A DNA stretch of 64,000 bases from Burkholderia sp. GAS332 (lineage in GTDB: Bacteria; Pseudomonadota; Gammaproteobacteria; Burkholderiales; Burkholderiaceae), in NCBI GenBank assembly GCA_900142905.1, contig FSRV01000001.1:1488001-1552000 (forward strand). Reading direction: 5' to 3'. A program made the translations under genes and the position numbers. The notes under the pieces were generated by a model. That model made no database searches, was not told the DNA's origin, and saw nothing but the letters and a program-made list of their open reading frames with translations. This document shows, in pieces, positions 10,387 through 20,100 of the stretch (position 1 is the stretch's first letter; each line of letters begins with the position of its first letter).

Positions 10387-11588
10387 GTCAGGTCCTTCTG
10401 GTTTGCTGGAAGCCGCAAATGATTCCACGCCGCCAGCCCGGCAAAAACCACGCCGGCAATACTGACACCGATCCATCCGAAGATCGGCCAAACCACAGCG
10501 CCGACCCCCGAACCAACGGCGCCGCCAATAAAATACGCGACCATATAGACGGTATTTACGCGGCTCCGCGCTTCTGGCTTCAGCGCGTAAATCCGCGATT
10601 GATTGGAAATCTGCGCAGCCTGCACGCCAATATCGAGGATGATCACGCCGATTACCAATCCAGCAATGCTTTTCGCCGACAAGGCAAAAACAACGAACGA
10701 AATCGCCACCAGCACAATCGACACCGTGATAATCGCCCGCGGTCCGCGTCGGTCGGAAAACTTGCCGGCGAGCGGCGCGGCCATCGCCCCCGCCGCGCCG
10801 ACGATCCCGAACAGGCCGGCCGCCTGCGGCCCAAGATGAAACGGTGCGCCCGCCAGCAATAACGCCAGCACCGACCAGAAGATGCTGAACGCGGCGAACA
10901 TCGCCGCCCCGGTCAGCGAGGCTTCACGCAGCGCGCGATGCTCGACCACCAGGTGCCACATCGACACCAGCAGCTTGCCGTACGGCAACGTCGACGTCGG
11001 TTTGCTCTTCGGCAGGCGCGTGATGATCACCACCGCCAGCACCAGTAGCGCGACGACCGAAGCGCCGAACACGGCACGCCAGCCGAAATACTCGCCGACA
11101 AAGCCTGCCGCAGTCCGTGCCAGCAAAATCCCCAGCAACAGTCCACTCATTACCATGCCCACGGCATGGCCACGCTCGGACGCGGGCGCGAGTTCAGCCG
11201 CGAAGGGGACCGCCTGCTGCGCGATGGTGGCGAGTACGCCGATCGCGAGGCTCGCAATAATCAGCACCGACAGCGTCGGCGCGGCGGACGCCAGCACCAG
11301 CGCGACGCACATGCCTGCGATCTGCAACAGGATCAGGAGGCGTCGATCGAAGCGGTCACCGAGCGGCGCCAACAACAGCATCCCGGCTGCGTAGCCGAGT
11401 TGTGTCACGGCCGGCACCGCGCCGACCCATGACGAGCTGTTCGGAAACGACTGCCGGAAATCGTCGAGCAGAGGCTGGTTGTAATAGATGTTGGCGACTG
11501 CTACACCCGCAATGGTTGCGAGAAGAAGCAGCAAGCCGCGCAATGACCGGTCGGCCGAAGCGGGAGTAGAAGCGTCGGATGTGGACAT
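10383..11588 (-). CDS. MFS transporter (12-TM drug/metabolite exporter type)
   Basis: A 401-residue inner-membrane protein with 12 predicted helices. The opening AGVAVANIYYNQPLLDDF and the loop GDRFDRRLL after helix 2 (the MFS motif A, relaxed) are typical of the DHA1-like YgaY group, usually called putative efflux carriers. A second motif-A copy, GKFSDRRGPR, lies after helix 8. The substrate is unknown. The ATG at 11588 begins a short polar N-terminal tail. The gene is single, convergent with the amino-acid ABC operon, and the two stop codons overlap (bases CTAA). Confidence 0.85.
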   Translation of the reverse strand: MSTSDASTPASADRSLRGLLLLLATIAGVAVANIYYNQPLLDDFRQSFPNSSSWVGAVPAVTQLGYAAGMLLLAPLGDRFDRRLLILLQIAGMCVALVLASAAPTLSVLIIASLAIGVLATIAQQAVPFAAELAPASERGHAVGMVMSGLLLGILLARTAAGFVGEYFGWRAVFGASVVALLVLAVVIITRLPKSKPTSTLPYGKLLVSMWHLVVEHRALREASLTGAAMFAAFSIFWSVLALLLAGAPFHLGPQAAGLFGIVGAAGAMAAPLAGKFSDRRGPRAIITVSIVLVAISFVVFALSAKSIAGLVIGVIILDIGVQAAQISNQSRIYALKPEARSRVNTVYMVAYFIGGAVGSGVGAVVWPIFGWIGVSIAGVVFAGLAAWNHLRLPANQKDLT

Positions 11589-11930
11589 GAGTGGGGACCG
11601 TCGATGGACCGGCCCATGCGCGGTCCTTAAGCGTGCCGATCATACCGGAGCGGCCGGGATCGTGCTGACGGCCGCTGAGGCCACCGTCCGGCGCGAGAGG
11701 GCGACGTCAACTCGAAACAGCCGCGAACAAGCGGCGGCTCAGGTGTGGCACGAGCCTGCCATGGCGGTCCGTCATCGACGCTCATGCGTCCTTCGACACC
11801 GACGCATGAACGGCCGAAGCTACTGCCGAAGCCAACGCTCGCATGTGCGATATTTCAGGTGAGTGCAGTAGCGCCGGCAAAAACCAGGGTGAGGCGCCCG
11901 CGAACGCCCCATAGCCTTCCCTGCAACGAT
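11589..11930. other. Intergenic region, no gene seen
   Basis: 342 bases between the start of the MFS gene and the end of gadC, both on the minus strand. The region must hold the MFS promoter. I saw no open frame with a ribosome site, no clear terminator hairpin for gadC and no repeat. Confidence 0.5.
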
Positions 11931-13448
11931 TCATGTCGGCGGCACCGCGACGGGTCGCACGCCCGGCGTGGCACTCACCGTTGCCCAGTCGCTGCGCCTT
12001 ACGTGGTGAATGATCAACGGTATACCCGCAAAGACAACGATGCCGAGCACCACCAGTCCCGTATAAAGGGTCGGCGAACCGACCGGCAACTGGTCGGGCG
12101 GAAAGAATGAGACAACAAAGCTGAACAGCACCCCGACAAAACCGATACCGGCAGTCAGCCACATGCCTGCCACACCACCCGGCACCTTGAACGGCCGTGC
12201 CAATGCGGGCTGTGAATAGCGCAGCTTGATCGCTGCCCCGTACATCAGCATGTAAGCGATCAAGTAGAGTGCGATCGTCATCGCGGAGATCAGAAAGAAC
12301 GCGACCGACACGTCACGGATCACAAAGTAGAAGCACGAAATAACCGTCACGATGAGACCTTGCACCAGCAGAATATGCGTGGGCATACCCTTGCTGTTCT
12401 TTGCCTGCAGGATCGGCGGCAATTCGCCCTCGTGCGCGGTTTCGAGCAAGCCGCGCGACGGACTGCCGAGCCACGCCAGTACGCCGCTAATGGCACCGAT
12501 ACCGACCAGCAGAGAAAGCGCCGATACCGCCCAACCCATGTGCCAGAGATCGGTCAGCACCGCACCGAACGCGTCGAATACGCCAGACTGTAGCGAGATC
12601 TTCTCGTACGGCAGAATCGCGGCGATCGGCAACGCCCCCAACGCAAAAATCAGCACGGAAATCAGCGCACCGAGGCCGATAGCCGCCGGATAGCCGCGAC
12701 TAGGGCTCTTCATGTCCATCACGTGAACCGCCTGCACTTCCACCCCGGCGAACAGCAACACAATGCCGGCCAGAAACGAGATCGTGCCGAAGCCGTGAAT
12801 TGCCGGCCAGAAACGGGCGTGCCCATCCTGCGAGAGCGTCGCGTCGTTCAGGTGTTGCCAGCCGAGCGGGTGTCCACTGCTGATCCAGTACCCGAGCAGA
12901 GCGAGCAGCACGACGCCTGGGACGATGGTACCGATCACGAAGGTCCAGTTGGCAATTCGCGCGAATACCTCGACGCCTTGCAGTACGACCCACGTTGCCA
13001 GCCAGTACGCGACGATGCAAAAAATCCCGACATAAGTGCCATTCTTCGCGAGTTCCGGCCGGCCAATCGTATAGGCGAGCGCTGCCGCGCCGAAGGTTAA
13101 CGCGACCGGAAACCAGACCACGTTCTGAATCCATTGCAGCCAGATCGCGAGAAAACCCCAGCGTGTGCCGAACGCCTGCGCAACCCACGTGTAGATGCCG
13201 CCACGCCGGTCGGCGAACGCGCCGCCCAGCTCAGCAGAGATCAACGACGCGGGAATCAGGTAAAAAATCACCGTGAAGGCGAGATAGACAAACATTGTCA
13301 TCTCTTCCTTCGCCAGCAAAGGGAGTCCGCGCAGACTGGTGACCACAGCCGCGGCCGTCATCAGACCGATTGACGTGACGCTCAGGTACTTGCCGTGTTT
13401 TGCGGCATCCGCGGGTAGCGCAGCGGCGGTAATGACCGAGTTGTCCAT
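11931..13448 (-). CDS. gadC: Glutamate:GABA antiporter, APC family
   Basis: 505 residues, close to E. coli GadC (511). About 12 membrane helices with the APC superfamily layout. The GadC/YcaM-like features are visible: LRGLPLLAKEEMTMFVYL in helix 1, PASLISAELGGAFADRRGGIYTWV, and a late FFPPDQLPVG loop. The protein exchanges external glutamate for internal GABA and so exports the protons consumed by decarboxylation. ATG at 13448 follows AGGAGCACCTGAA. It starts 27 bases after the end of gadB on the same strand, so gadB-gadC is one operon. The C-terminal plug that blocks E. coli GadC at neutral pH is short here. Confidence 0.88.
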   Translation of the reverse strand: MDNSVITAAALPADAAKHGKYLSVTSIGLMTAAAVVTSLRGLPLLAKEEMTMFVYLAFTVIFYLIPASLISAELGGAFADRRGGIYTWVAQAFGTRWGFLAIWLQWIQNVVWFPVALTFGAAALAYTIGRPELAKNGTYVGIFCIVAYWLATWVVLQGVEVFARIANWTFVIGTIVPGVVLLALLGYWISSGHPLGWQHLNDATLSQDGHARFWPAIHGFGTISFLAGIVLLFAGVEVQAVHVMDMKSPSRGYPAAIGLGALISVLIFALGALPIAAILPYEKISLQSGVFDAFGAVLTDLWHMGWAVSALSLLVGIGAISGVLAWLGSPSRGLLETAHEGELPPILQAKNSKGMPTHILLVQGLIVTVISCFYFVIRDVSVAFFLISAMTIALYLIAYMLMYGAAIKLRYSQPALARPFKVPGGVAGMWLTAGIGFVGVLFSFVVSFFPPDQLPVGSPTLYTGLVVLGIVVFAGIPLIIHHVRRSDWATVSATPGVRPVAVPPT

Positions 13449-13475
13449 TTCAGGTGCTCCTGTGAGCCAGCGACA

Positions 13476-14861
13476 TCAATTGTGGTGGAAGGTTGGGCCG
13501 GCGGTCGATTGCGGCACCGGATTCTTCTGCAGATGCGTGATGGCATGTTCGATGTCCTCAAGCAGCATTGCCGCCATGTCGCGGGTGACACCGCGGCGGA
13601 TCAGCACGCGTTGCACGATGGTCTCCTCACGCCCGGCAGGCAGCTTGTACGATGCGATCTGCCAGCCGCGCATGCGCACCCGATCGGACAGATCGAACAG
13701 CGTGAAGCCTGCGGTCTCCGGGTGCTTTAGCTTGTAGCAGACCGCGGGCAACGCGCCCCGCCCGTCGTAAATCATCTCGAACGCGTCGATCTTCGCCAGA
13801 CCGTCGGCAAGTGCCTGTGCCGTATCCGCGCATTCCTGCTGGATGTGTCGGTAACCTTCACGGCCCAGCCGCAACAACATGTAGTACTGAGCGATGATCT
13901 GCCCGGCTGGCCGCGAGAAATTCAGTGCGAAGGTCGGCATGTCGCCGCCCAGATAGTCGACCCGAAAGATCAGCTCGTCCGGAAGATCCTGCGTACTGCG
14001 CCATACCACCCAGCCGACGCCGAGAGGTGCGAGGCCGTATTTGTGGCCCGACGCGTTGATCGATTTAACGCGCGTCACGCTGAAGTCCCATTCGAGATCC
14101 GGTTGGATGAACGGCGCGATGAAGCCGCCGCTGGCCGCGTCGACGTGGATCGGGATATCGAGCCCGATATCGCGCTGCAAGGCGTCGAGCGCCCCCGCCA
14201 AAGCCTTGACCGGCTCATAGACACAGGTGAACGTAATGCCGAGCGTGGCGACCACGCCGATGGTGTTTTCGTCGCAATAGGCCGCCAGATCTTCGGGCTG
14301 CATGCCGAGCGCGTCGCCCTTTAGTGGAACCTGGCGCATCTCCACGTCGAAGTAGCGGGCGAATTTCGCCCAGCAAACCTGCACCGGGCCGCAGACGAAG
14401 TTCGGCTTGTCAGTCGGCTTGCCCTGCGCCTCCATGCGTTTCTTCCACTGCCACTTGAGGGCGAGCCCGCCGAGCATGCAAGCCTCACTCGAACCGGTTG
14501 TAGAGCAACCGGTGGTTTTCCACGCTTTGGACGCGTGCCATAGATCGGCAAGCATGTGCACACAGCGCATTTCGATCTCGGCCGTTTGCGGATACTCGTC
14601 CTTGTCGATCATGTTCTTGTCAATCGACAGATCCATCAGCCGGCGGACCTCATCGTCGGCATAGGTCGTACAAAACGTCGCGACGTTCTGGCGCGAGTTG
14701 CCGTCCATGAACAATTCGTCGCGGACCAGATCGAATACAGCACGCCGATCGGACGATGAATCGGGAATCCGGTACTTCGGCAGCGAAGAACCGGAAATCG
14801 TCGCCGCATATTCGTCGGCGATGGCATCGGGCGTGGATGGTGGGGATTTGAGAAAGGTCAT
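13476..14861 (-). CDS. gadB: Glutamate decarboxylase (PLP-dependent)
   Basis: 461 residues. Converts L-glutamate to GABA and CO2 while consuming a proton, giving acid resistance together with GadC. The PLP-binding lysine is Lys274 in SGHKYG, matching Lys276 of E. coli GadB. HVDAASGGF contains the Asp that pairs with the PLP ring nitrogen, and the substrate-side CSTTGSSEACMLGG is intact. ATG at 14861 was chosen over an upstream in-frame start at 14933 because it follows CTGGAG at 9 bases and matches the family N-terminus. The C-terminus ends TFHHN, histidine-containing like the autoinhibitory tail of the E. coli enzyme, but not the same. Confidence 0.93.
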   Translation of the reverse strand: MTFLKSPPSTPDAIADEYAATISGSSLPKYRIPDSSSDRRAVFDLVRDELFMDGNSRQNVATFCTTYADDEVRRLMDLSIDKNMIDKDEYPQTAEIEMRCVHMLADLWHASKAWKTTGCSTTGSSEACMLGGLALKWQWKKRMEAQGKPTDKPNFVCGPVQVCWAKFARYFDVEMRQVPLKGDALGMQPEDLAAYCDENTIGVVATLGITFTCVYEPVKALAGALDALQRDIGLDIPIHVDAASGGFIAPFIQPDLEWDFSVTRVKSINASGHKYGLAPLGVGWVVWRSTQDLPDELIFRVDYLGGDMPTFALNFSRPAGQIIAQYYMLLRLGREGYRHIQQECADTAQALADGLAKIDAFEMIYDGRGALPAVCYKLKHPETAGFTLFDLSDRVRMRGWQIASYKLPAGREETIVQRVLIRRGVTRDMAAMLLEDIEHAITHLQKNPVPQSTAGPTFHHN

Positions 14862-15284
14862 CGCGTGAAACTCCAGACTTGGAAAAGGGCTCAGCAGATG
14901 CGCAACGCGGCACCTGGTGGAAAGTGATTTCAAGCTTGATCGCTTGCCATGACGAAGACCCCGGCCTTCACGCCGCGGCGCTCATCAGGGAAGGTGCGTT
15001 TGCGATAACGTGACCGCCTGGCAAGTGCTCATCGGCACACGGCGATCGCTACATGTCGCGGAGAATGCGCTCCGTGCGGGGGTTCAAGGAAGGGAATGGA
15101 CAGCAGCGACTCAAGGTTCCAGGACCACGGTGCGCGCGGGGCGAGTGGAAGTCGGTACGGTGGCGTACCGGTGTGGGAAATCTGCGTCCGCTCGATCGGC
15201 GGCGCGACAAAGATCAACCTTGAACCGGATCACCAGGACGCACACAGGAAAATACTGCACGCGAAGCACAGGTGAGGACTCGTC
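14862..15284. other. Intergenic region upstream of gadB
   Basis: 423 bases with no supported gene. The stretch next to 14862 should hold the gadB promoter. A perfect 7-bp hairpin CGGTACG-GTGG-CGTACCG lies at 15153-15170, downstream of the minus-strand gene ending at 15285. It lacks a T-run, so it could be a weak terminator or an operator. Confidence 0.4.
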
Positions 15285-15731
15285 TCAATGCCCGTTGCAG
15301 AAAACGGCGGTGAGAAGAAGGGGAACCACTTCCCGAATGACAGCATCACTACCTGCCTCGCGTGCGCGCGCCTCAACTGCCTCGGCAGGCCCGGTTACTA
15401 CCACGCCGTACGCTGAGGCCGTCATCGGCTCGCCGCCGCCCGGTTTGAACATCGGATCGCCCTGCTCATACCCGAAGACGGCATAAACGTGAAAGCCGAA
15501 TGCCGTCAGGTTGCTGCCGTGCGTTGGTCGAAATGCGTTGACTGAGTTCGCTTCAACGCGCATTGGCTTTGGATCGATAGACTGGCCGTCCAAAAGCGGG
15601 GCGATGAACTCGTGCGCGCTCGATTTACAGTCGAGTTGTGGATCGAGCGCATGGGCATGGCACAGGACCGGACAGAACCCGATGCCTAATGACGTTAGCA
15701 CGGTCAACGTGCTGGAAATGGACTTTTTCAT
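15285..15731 (-). CDS. Secreted protein of unknown function
   Basis: 148 residues starting MKKSISSTLTVLTSLG, a clear Sec signal peptide with a likely cut near CHAHA-LD. The mature part has two spaced cysteines (DCKSSAH near the start and VFCNGH at the very end) that could form a periplasmic disulfide. It also has a Gly-rich loop FKPGGGEPMTASAYGVVV. I do not recognise the family. ATG at 15731 was chosen because it starts the signal peptide. The open frame extends 52 codons further upstream, but that part is Arg-rich and overlaps the next gene. No good Shine-Dalgarno site is seen. Confidence 0.6.
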   Translation of the reverse strand: MKKSISSTLTVLTSLGIGFCPVLCHAHALDPQLDCKSSAHEFIAPLLDGQSIDPKPMRVEANSVNAFRPTHGSNLTAFGFHVYAVFGYEQGDPMFKPGGGEPMTASAYGVVVTGPAEAVEARAREAGSDAVIREVVPLLLTAVFCNGH

Positions 15732-15826
15732 CGTAGCCGCACAGGTGGTTCTGTCACGCCGCACACTCGCATGTCTCGCGTTGGACGCGCAGACAGTGAG
15801 CGATTGGTTCAGCCAGAAAATGCGAG

Positions 15827-16021
15827 CTACGCCGCGCGCTGGTTCAACCACACCCGGCCCGCGGCCGTCATGTTGATGACACCACACGCACGCGATTCGT
15901 ATGCAAGCCCGAAGCTCAACAGTTCTTCCGCTATCGAGCGCGGCATCTCTGCCAGGGAATCTGGAATTCGATCAAGCGATTTGAGACTCTGGATGGCCTC
16001 GGGGGAGAGTTGGATGACCAT
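15827..16021 (-). CDS. Small winged-helix-like protein (64 aa)
   Basis: A 64-residue soluble protein behind an excellent ribosome site (AGCAGGAGGCCGCC before ATG). The sequence runs LSPEAIQSLKSLDRIPDSL, then PRSIAEELLSFGLAYES, and ends INMTAAGRVWLNQR. The last part resembles the recognition-helix and wing end of MarR/winged-helix domains ('..TAAGR.WL..'). The DNA-binding role is a guess from that resemblance. The conserved 12-base motif GTCTGTACGGTA lies 49 bases upstream of its start. Confidence 0.65.
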   Translation of the reverse strand: MVIQLSPEAIQSLKSLDRIPDSLAEMPRSIAEELLSFGLAYESRACGVINMTAAGRVWLNQRAA

Positions 16022-16069
16022 GGCGGCCTCCTGCTGTTTTGATCATCATGGACCGAACGAATTCTCGCC

Positions 16070-16081
16070 GTCTGTACGGTA
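16070..16081 (-). repeat. Copy 1 of repeated 12-base motif
   Basis: GTCTGTACGGTA on the plus strand (TACCGTACAGAC reading toward the gene). It lies 49-60 bases upstream of the 64-aa gene at 16021. Identical copies occur at 17067 and 22566, also upstream of minus-strand genes. Role unknown; promoter element or operator is inferred. Confidence 0.5.
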
Positions 16082-16250
16082 GCGTCTACTTAGGCCACCC
16101 TTTCTAAAACTTATCCCAGGTGCCGTCGTCGTGGAGCGTCTGTGATGCGCGCACTATGGGCCAACGTTCGTTCGCGGAAGACCATCCGCTCATGAAGCGG
16201 TTTCGCAAGCCCAACGACGAGAAGCGTCCCATTGTCATTGGGCCGCCAAC

Positions 16251-16952
16251 TCAATACGAGGAATGGCCATCCTGCAAGTTGACCGGCGACTTGCCGTGCT
16301 GGGTTTCCGCTGCGCCTGCGCCCGGCTTCACGCTACCGTCGGGCTGCGGAACTTCCATCGGCTTGACTTCGACGGGAGCGGTGCCACCTTCTTTCAAACC
16401 GAGCTTATCCGCGGTTTTAGGCGACACGTCGACGATTCGATCCTTGACGTAGGGGCCGCGATCCCTGATTTCGACCACCTCGCTGCTGCCGTTTTCCAGA
16501 TTCGTGACGCGGGCCTTGGTGCCAAGTGGCAGAGTCTTGCTCGCGGCGGCATTGGATTGGGGATTCATGCGCGTACCGTCGGCCATCTTTTTTGTGTAAA
16601 ACTTCTGGCCGTAGTAAGAGGCCTTGCCCTTGCGTGCCTTGCCGGAGCGGTCAAGACTGACGCGGTGAGCTGCCTTCGGGCTCGCTTGTGTGGCATCGGT
16701 GGATGCCGGCTTTTGCGCCGGAAGCGCTGTGCTCAGGCAGCACGACAGGACCAGAAGCAGAAGCAGAAGCGGTGGAAGCCTGCGTCTTCGACCGGGCCGT
16801 AAACGGGCGGGGTCGACGTGGTCGCCAGTCTCGTACACCAGCAATCCCGGCGCCATCTCAACCGGCACCCGTTGCGGTTTCAGACGCACCCATTCCGCTT
16901 CGGGGAGAAGGCCCAGTAGCCGATTTTCCGTGGTATGAAGATCATTTTCCAT
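16251..16952 (-). CDS. RlpA-like septal/cell-wall protein with a Crp/Fnr-derived N-terminus
   Basis: 233 residues. The C-terminal half is an RlpA double-psi beta-barrel: GKASYYGQKFYTKKMADG, SKTLPLGTKARVTNL and EIRDRGPYVKDRIVDVS, with the conserved Asp of the RDRGPY motif kept. RlpA proteins are lytic transglycosylases acting on denuded peptidoglycan. No SPOR domain is present. A hydrophobic stretch (LPPLLLLLLVLSCCL) precedes it as signal or anchor. The first ~45 residues instead read ENRLLGLLPEAEWVRL and VEMAPGLLVYETGDH, which match the start of the cAMP-receptor-like domain of Crp/Fnr regulators. The gene thus looks like a fusion by rearrangement. Translation could really begin at an internal ATG near residue 33. 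Confidence 0.75.
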   Translation of the reverse strand: MENDLHTTENRLLGLLPEAEWVRLKPQRVPVEMAPGLLVYETGDHVDPARLRPGRRRRLPPLLLLLLVLSCCLSTALPAQKPASTDATQASPKAAHRVSLDRSGKARKGKASYYGQKFYTKKMADGTRMNPQSNAAASKTLPLGTKARVTNLENGSSEVVEIRDRGPYVKDRIVDVSPKTADKLGLKEGGTAPVEVKPMEVPQPDGSVKPGAGAAETQHGKSPVNLQDGHSSY

Positions 16953-17066
16953 TTGCCACTCATCTTCAGCCTGGCAAAAGCAGTGGACACCTGATTCAGC
17001 GAGAGTGACACCTGAATTACGGGTGTATGCGGGATATTAAGAAGCCTCTCACGCCAGACTGGGGAT

Positions 17067-17078
17067 GTCTGTACGGTA
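17067..17078 (-). repeat. Copy 2 of repeated 12-base motif
   Basis: GTCTGTACGGTA, identical to the copies at 16070 and 22566. It is 115 bases upstream of the chimeric RlpA gene. It is followed on the plus strand by a related inverted segment, CCGTAAAGCCGTACGG. Function unknown. Confidence 0.5.
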
Positions 17079-17190
17079 TCCGTAAAGCCGTACGGCATAT
17101 TTTCCCTGATATCGAATCCCTGGATGGCGATACATGACAACGCTCCAGCGCGTGCGTTGCGAGCGGCATTCTTGCAATCGGGCAGGCAGA

Positions 17191-20100
17191 CTAGCGATTT
17201 CGCTGGTCGACTGCGGGTCTCGCGCGCGCGGTAAGCAACCGCATCAACGCCTGGAAGTCCACCGGCTTGGTCAGGTGATGGTCAAACCCCGCCTCGGCTG
17301 AGCGGAGCCGGTCGCCTGGTTGCCCATAGCCGGTGACAGCTATCAGGATGGTGTTTCGCGTCGCTTCGGACTCCCGTAACTCTCGCGCGATCTCGTACCC
17401 GTCCATTCCGGGTAACCCGAGGTCCAGAAGCACGGCGTCCGGCCTGAACGCCGCGACGGCGCCAAGGCCCTGGATGCCATCGACGCAGGTCTCCACCACA
17501 TGACCTTCGCTGGTCAGAAGCAGGGCAAGCGCTTCGCAGGCATCCGGGTTGTCGTCAATGATCAGGATGCGAGCAGGGACCGTGTTGTCGGATACCTGGG
17601 CAGGGCCGGCTGCTTCCCTGTCGGGACGCGGCACGTCCAGCGGCAGGTCGACGACGAATTCGCTACCGGTTTCGCCGTCACTGCTGGCCCGGACAGAACC
17701 GCCGTGCAGCTCGACCAGCCGCCGCACCACGGAAAGGCCGACTCCCAGACCGCCGTGAATCTGTCCGTCCGACACGGGTCCCCTGACGAACATGTCAAAA
17801 AGACTACCCAGCATTGGGGTCGGTATGCCTCTTCCGTTGTCCCTGATACGAATCGACAGCCGATGCCCGATTCTTACCGCTGTCAGACTGATTTCCCCGC
17901 CAGGCAAGGTGTATCTGGCCGCGTTGATAAGAATATTTTCGAGCACCTGCGACAGGCGCGCAGGGTCGACATATAGCGCCAGGGGCTCGTCGGGTAGCGA
18001 GATCGACAGATGGTGATGGCGTTCGTCAAAAACCGGTTGGCACACTTCGATTGCGCTGCGGACGACTGTTTTCAGCTCGACGGTCTGACGATGCAGTTCG
18101 ATGCTGCCATTGGTGATGCGCGTGAGATCGAGCATGTCGTCGACCAGTCGCGTCATCGCCCGCCCTTGCCTCTGAACAACGCCGGCGGCCCAGGCCTTCT
18201 TCGGTGCCGCGATACCTTCGCTCACAAGCAGTTCTCCTGCAGAACACAGAGCGGCAAGTGGATTACGAAGCTCATGTCCGAGCGTTGCCAGGAACTCATT
18301 CTTTCGCCGGTCCGCCAGCGCCAGGCGCTCGGCACGCTCGCGAAGCTGGGTGTTGCTGACGTTCCGGTTGGTGAGATCGCGCTCCGTTGTCGCGATGGCG
18401 GTGGCGTTGCCCAAGTCGTCCGACAGGACCGACAAGGTGATCCATATATTAATCACGTGTCCGTCTTTCGTTACACGCTGGGTCTCGTACGAATGCTGCG
18501 CTTCATTGTTGGCGGCATGGTGGATGAAGTCGAGATGATCCTGCCTGGCGCCCTCCGGCAATATCTCGGAGACGGTCATGCGCAACGCTTCGGCCTCGCT
18601 ATAGCCATACATCGCGCTAGCGGCCTTGTTCCAGGCGATAAAGCGGCCCCTGAGGTCGAATACCGTCACCGCGTCGTTTGAATCCTGAACCACCGCGGCA
18701 AGGCGCCGGGCGCGTTCGTCCGACCGCTTGACGTGGGTAATATCGGTCCAGGTCACCACGACACCAGCGGGCGGCTTTCCGCTAATCGCGAGGTACGGCG
18801 TGACGCGCCGGACATACCATTCTGCGGTCGCGGTTTCGATTTCCTTCTCGATCTGCTGGTCCACGCCCTGAAGCACCCGGTCGACCTCCTCGGGCAGTGC
18901 GTCGCCGAGCGGGTTGCCGAGTACGTCTACGATCACGCGTCCAATGTCAGTTGGCGCAAGTCCAAAAATCCGCACCGCGCCTGGTGTAAAGCGTCTGATC
19001 ACGCGATGCTGGTCAATGAGCAGCGTCGCAATCTGCATGCTGGCAAGCAAATTCGTCACGTCCTCATTCACGACCTCCAACTGATGAACTTTCTGCTCGA
19101 GTTGGGAATTGACCACATTCAGTTGCTCATTGACGGCCTGCAGTTCTTCTTTCGACGTCTCGAGCTCCTCGTTTGCCGAACGTAGCTCCTCATTCATGGA
19201 AAGAATTTCTTCGTTCGATACCCGTAATTCGCTATTGCTCTCTTCCAGTTCCTCGATCGTGCTGCCCAGCTCCACCTGGGTCGTGCGAAGCTCGCTCTCC
19301 AGGTGCCAGAGGTCGGAGTCTATGCCGGAGGGCACCGGCGACGCAGGGCGGTCCACCATCGGCAAACGGGCGAAGATAACGAGCAATGCTTTGCCCGCAT
19401 GCGCCGTGTCGAACGGTCGCGTCACGGTGATCTTCACCGCCGCTGCGCCGCCGTCGGAGACGACCTCACTCACTGGCGTAGCCGTCCGATCCTGAATCGC
19501 CCGGCGCAAGACTATGCGCAACTTGAGGCGAAGGCCTTCGCGCGCCATGTCGAGAATGTTTCCCGTCGGCTCACCAGCCGGCTGCGTCAGGTACTCGTCC
19601 GTCGAGCCGCTGACGTAGAGCACCTGGTGAGCGGAGTTGATCAGCACCGATGCTGCATGGTGCTCTTCGAGGAGGGTGGCGTTGACCAGTTCCGCGTAAC
19701 CCTTGCTACGGACGCCAACGCGACTGGCGGGTGGGAATTCCTCGAGGCGTGCCGCTCTGGCGGAGAACCGGTTCCCGGAGACGGCCGGCGCAACGGCCGG
19801 ACTGCGTTGATAAATGCGCCAGGCCCTGGACACTTCCTGAAACTGGGTGGAATCGGGATCAGTACTTTCCGATCGCCCCAGAAACAGATAGCGCTTCGGA
19901 TTGAGCGCGAAGTGGAATAACTCGAACACCCGCTGCTGGGCTTCGGGCTCGAGGTAGATCAGCAGGTTCCGGCAACTGATCAGATCCACGCGGGAAAACG
20001 GCGGGTCGGCAATCAGGTTCTGCGGGGTGAACAGAACCGTTTCGCGAAGCTCCTGCCGGATCTGGTATCCGTCATCGTGTGGATGAAAAAATCGTTCGAG

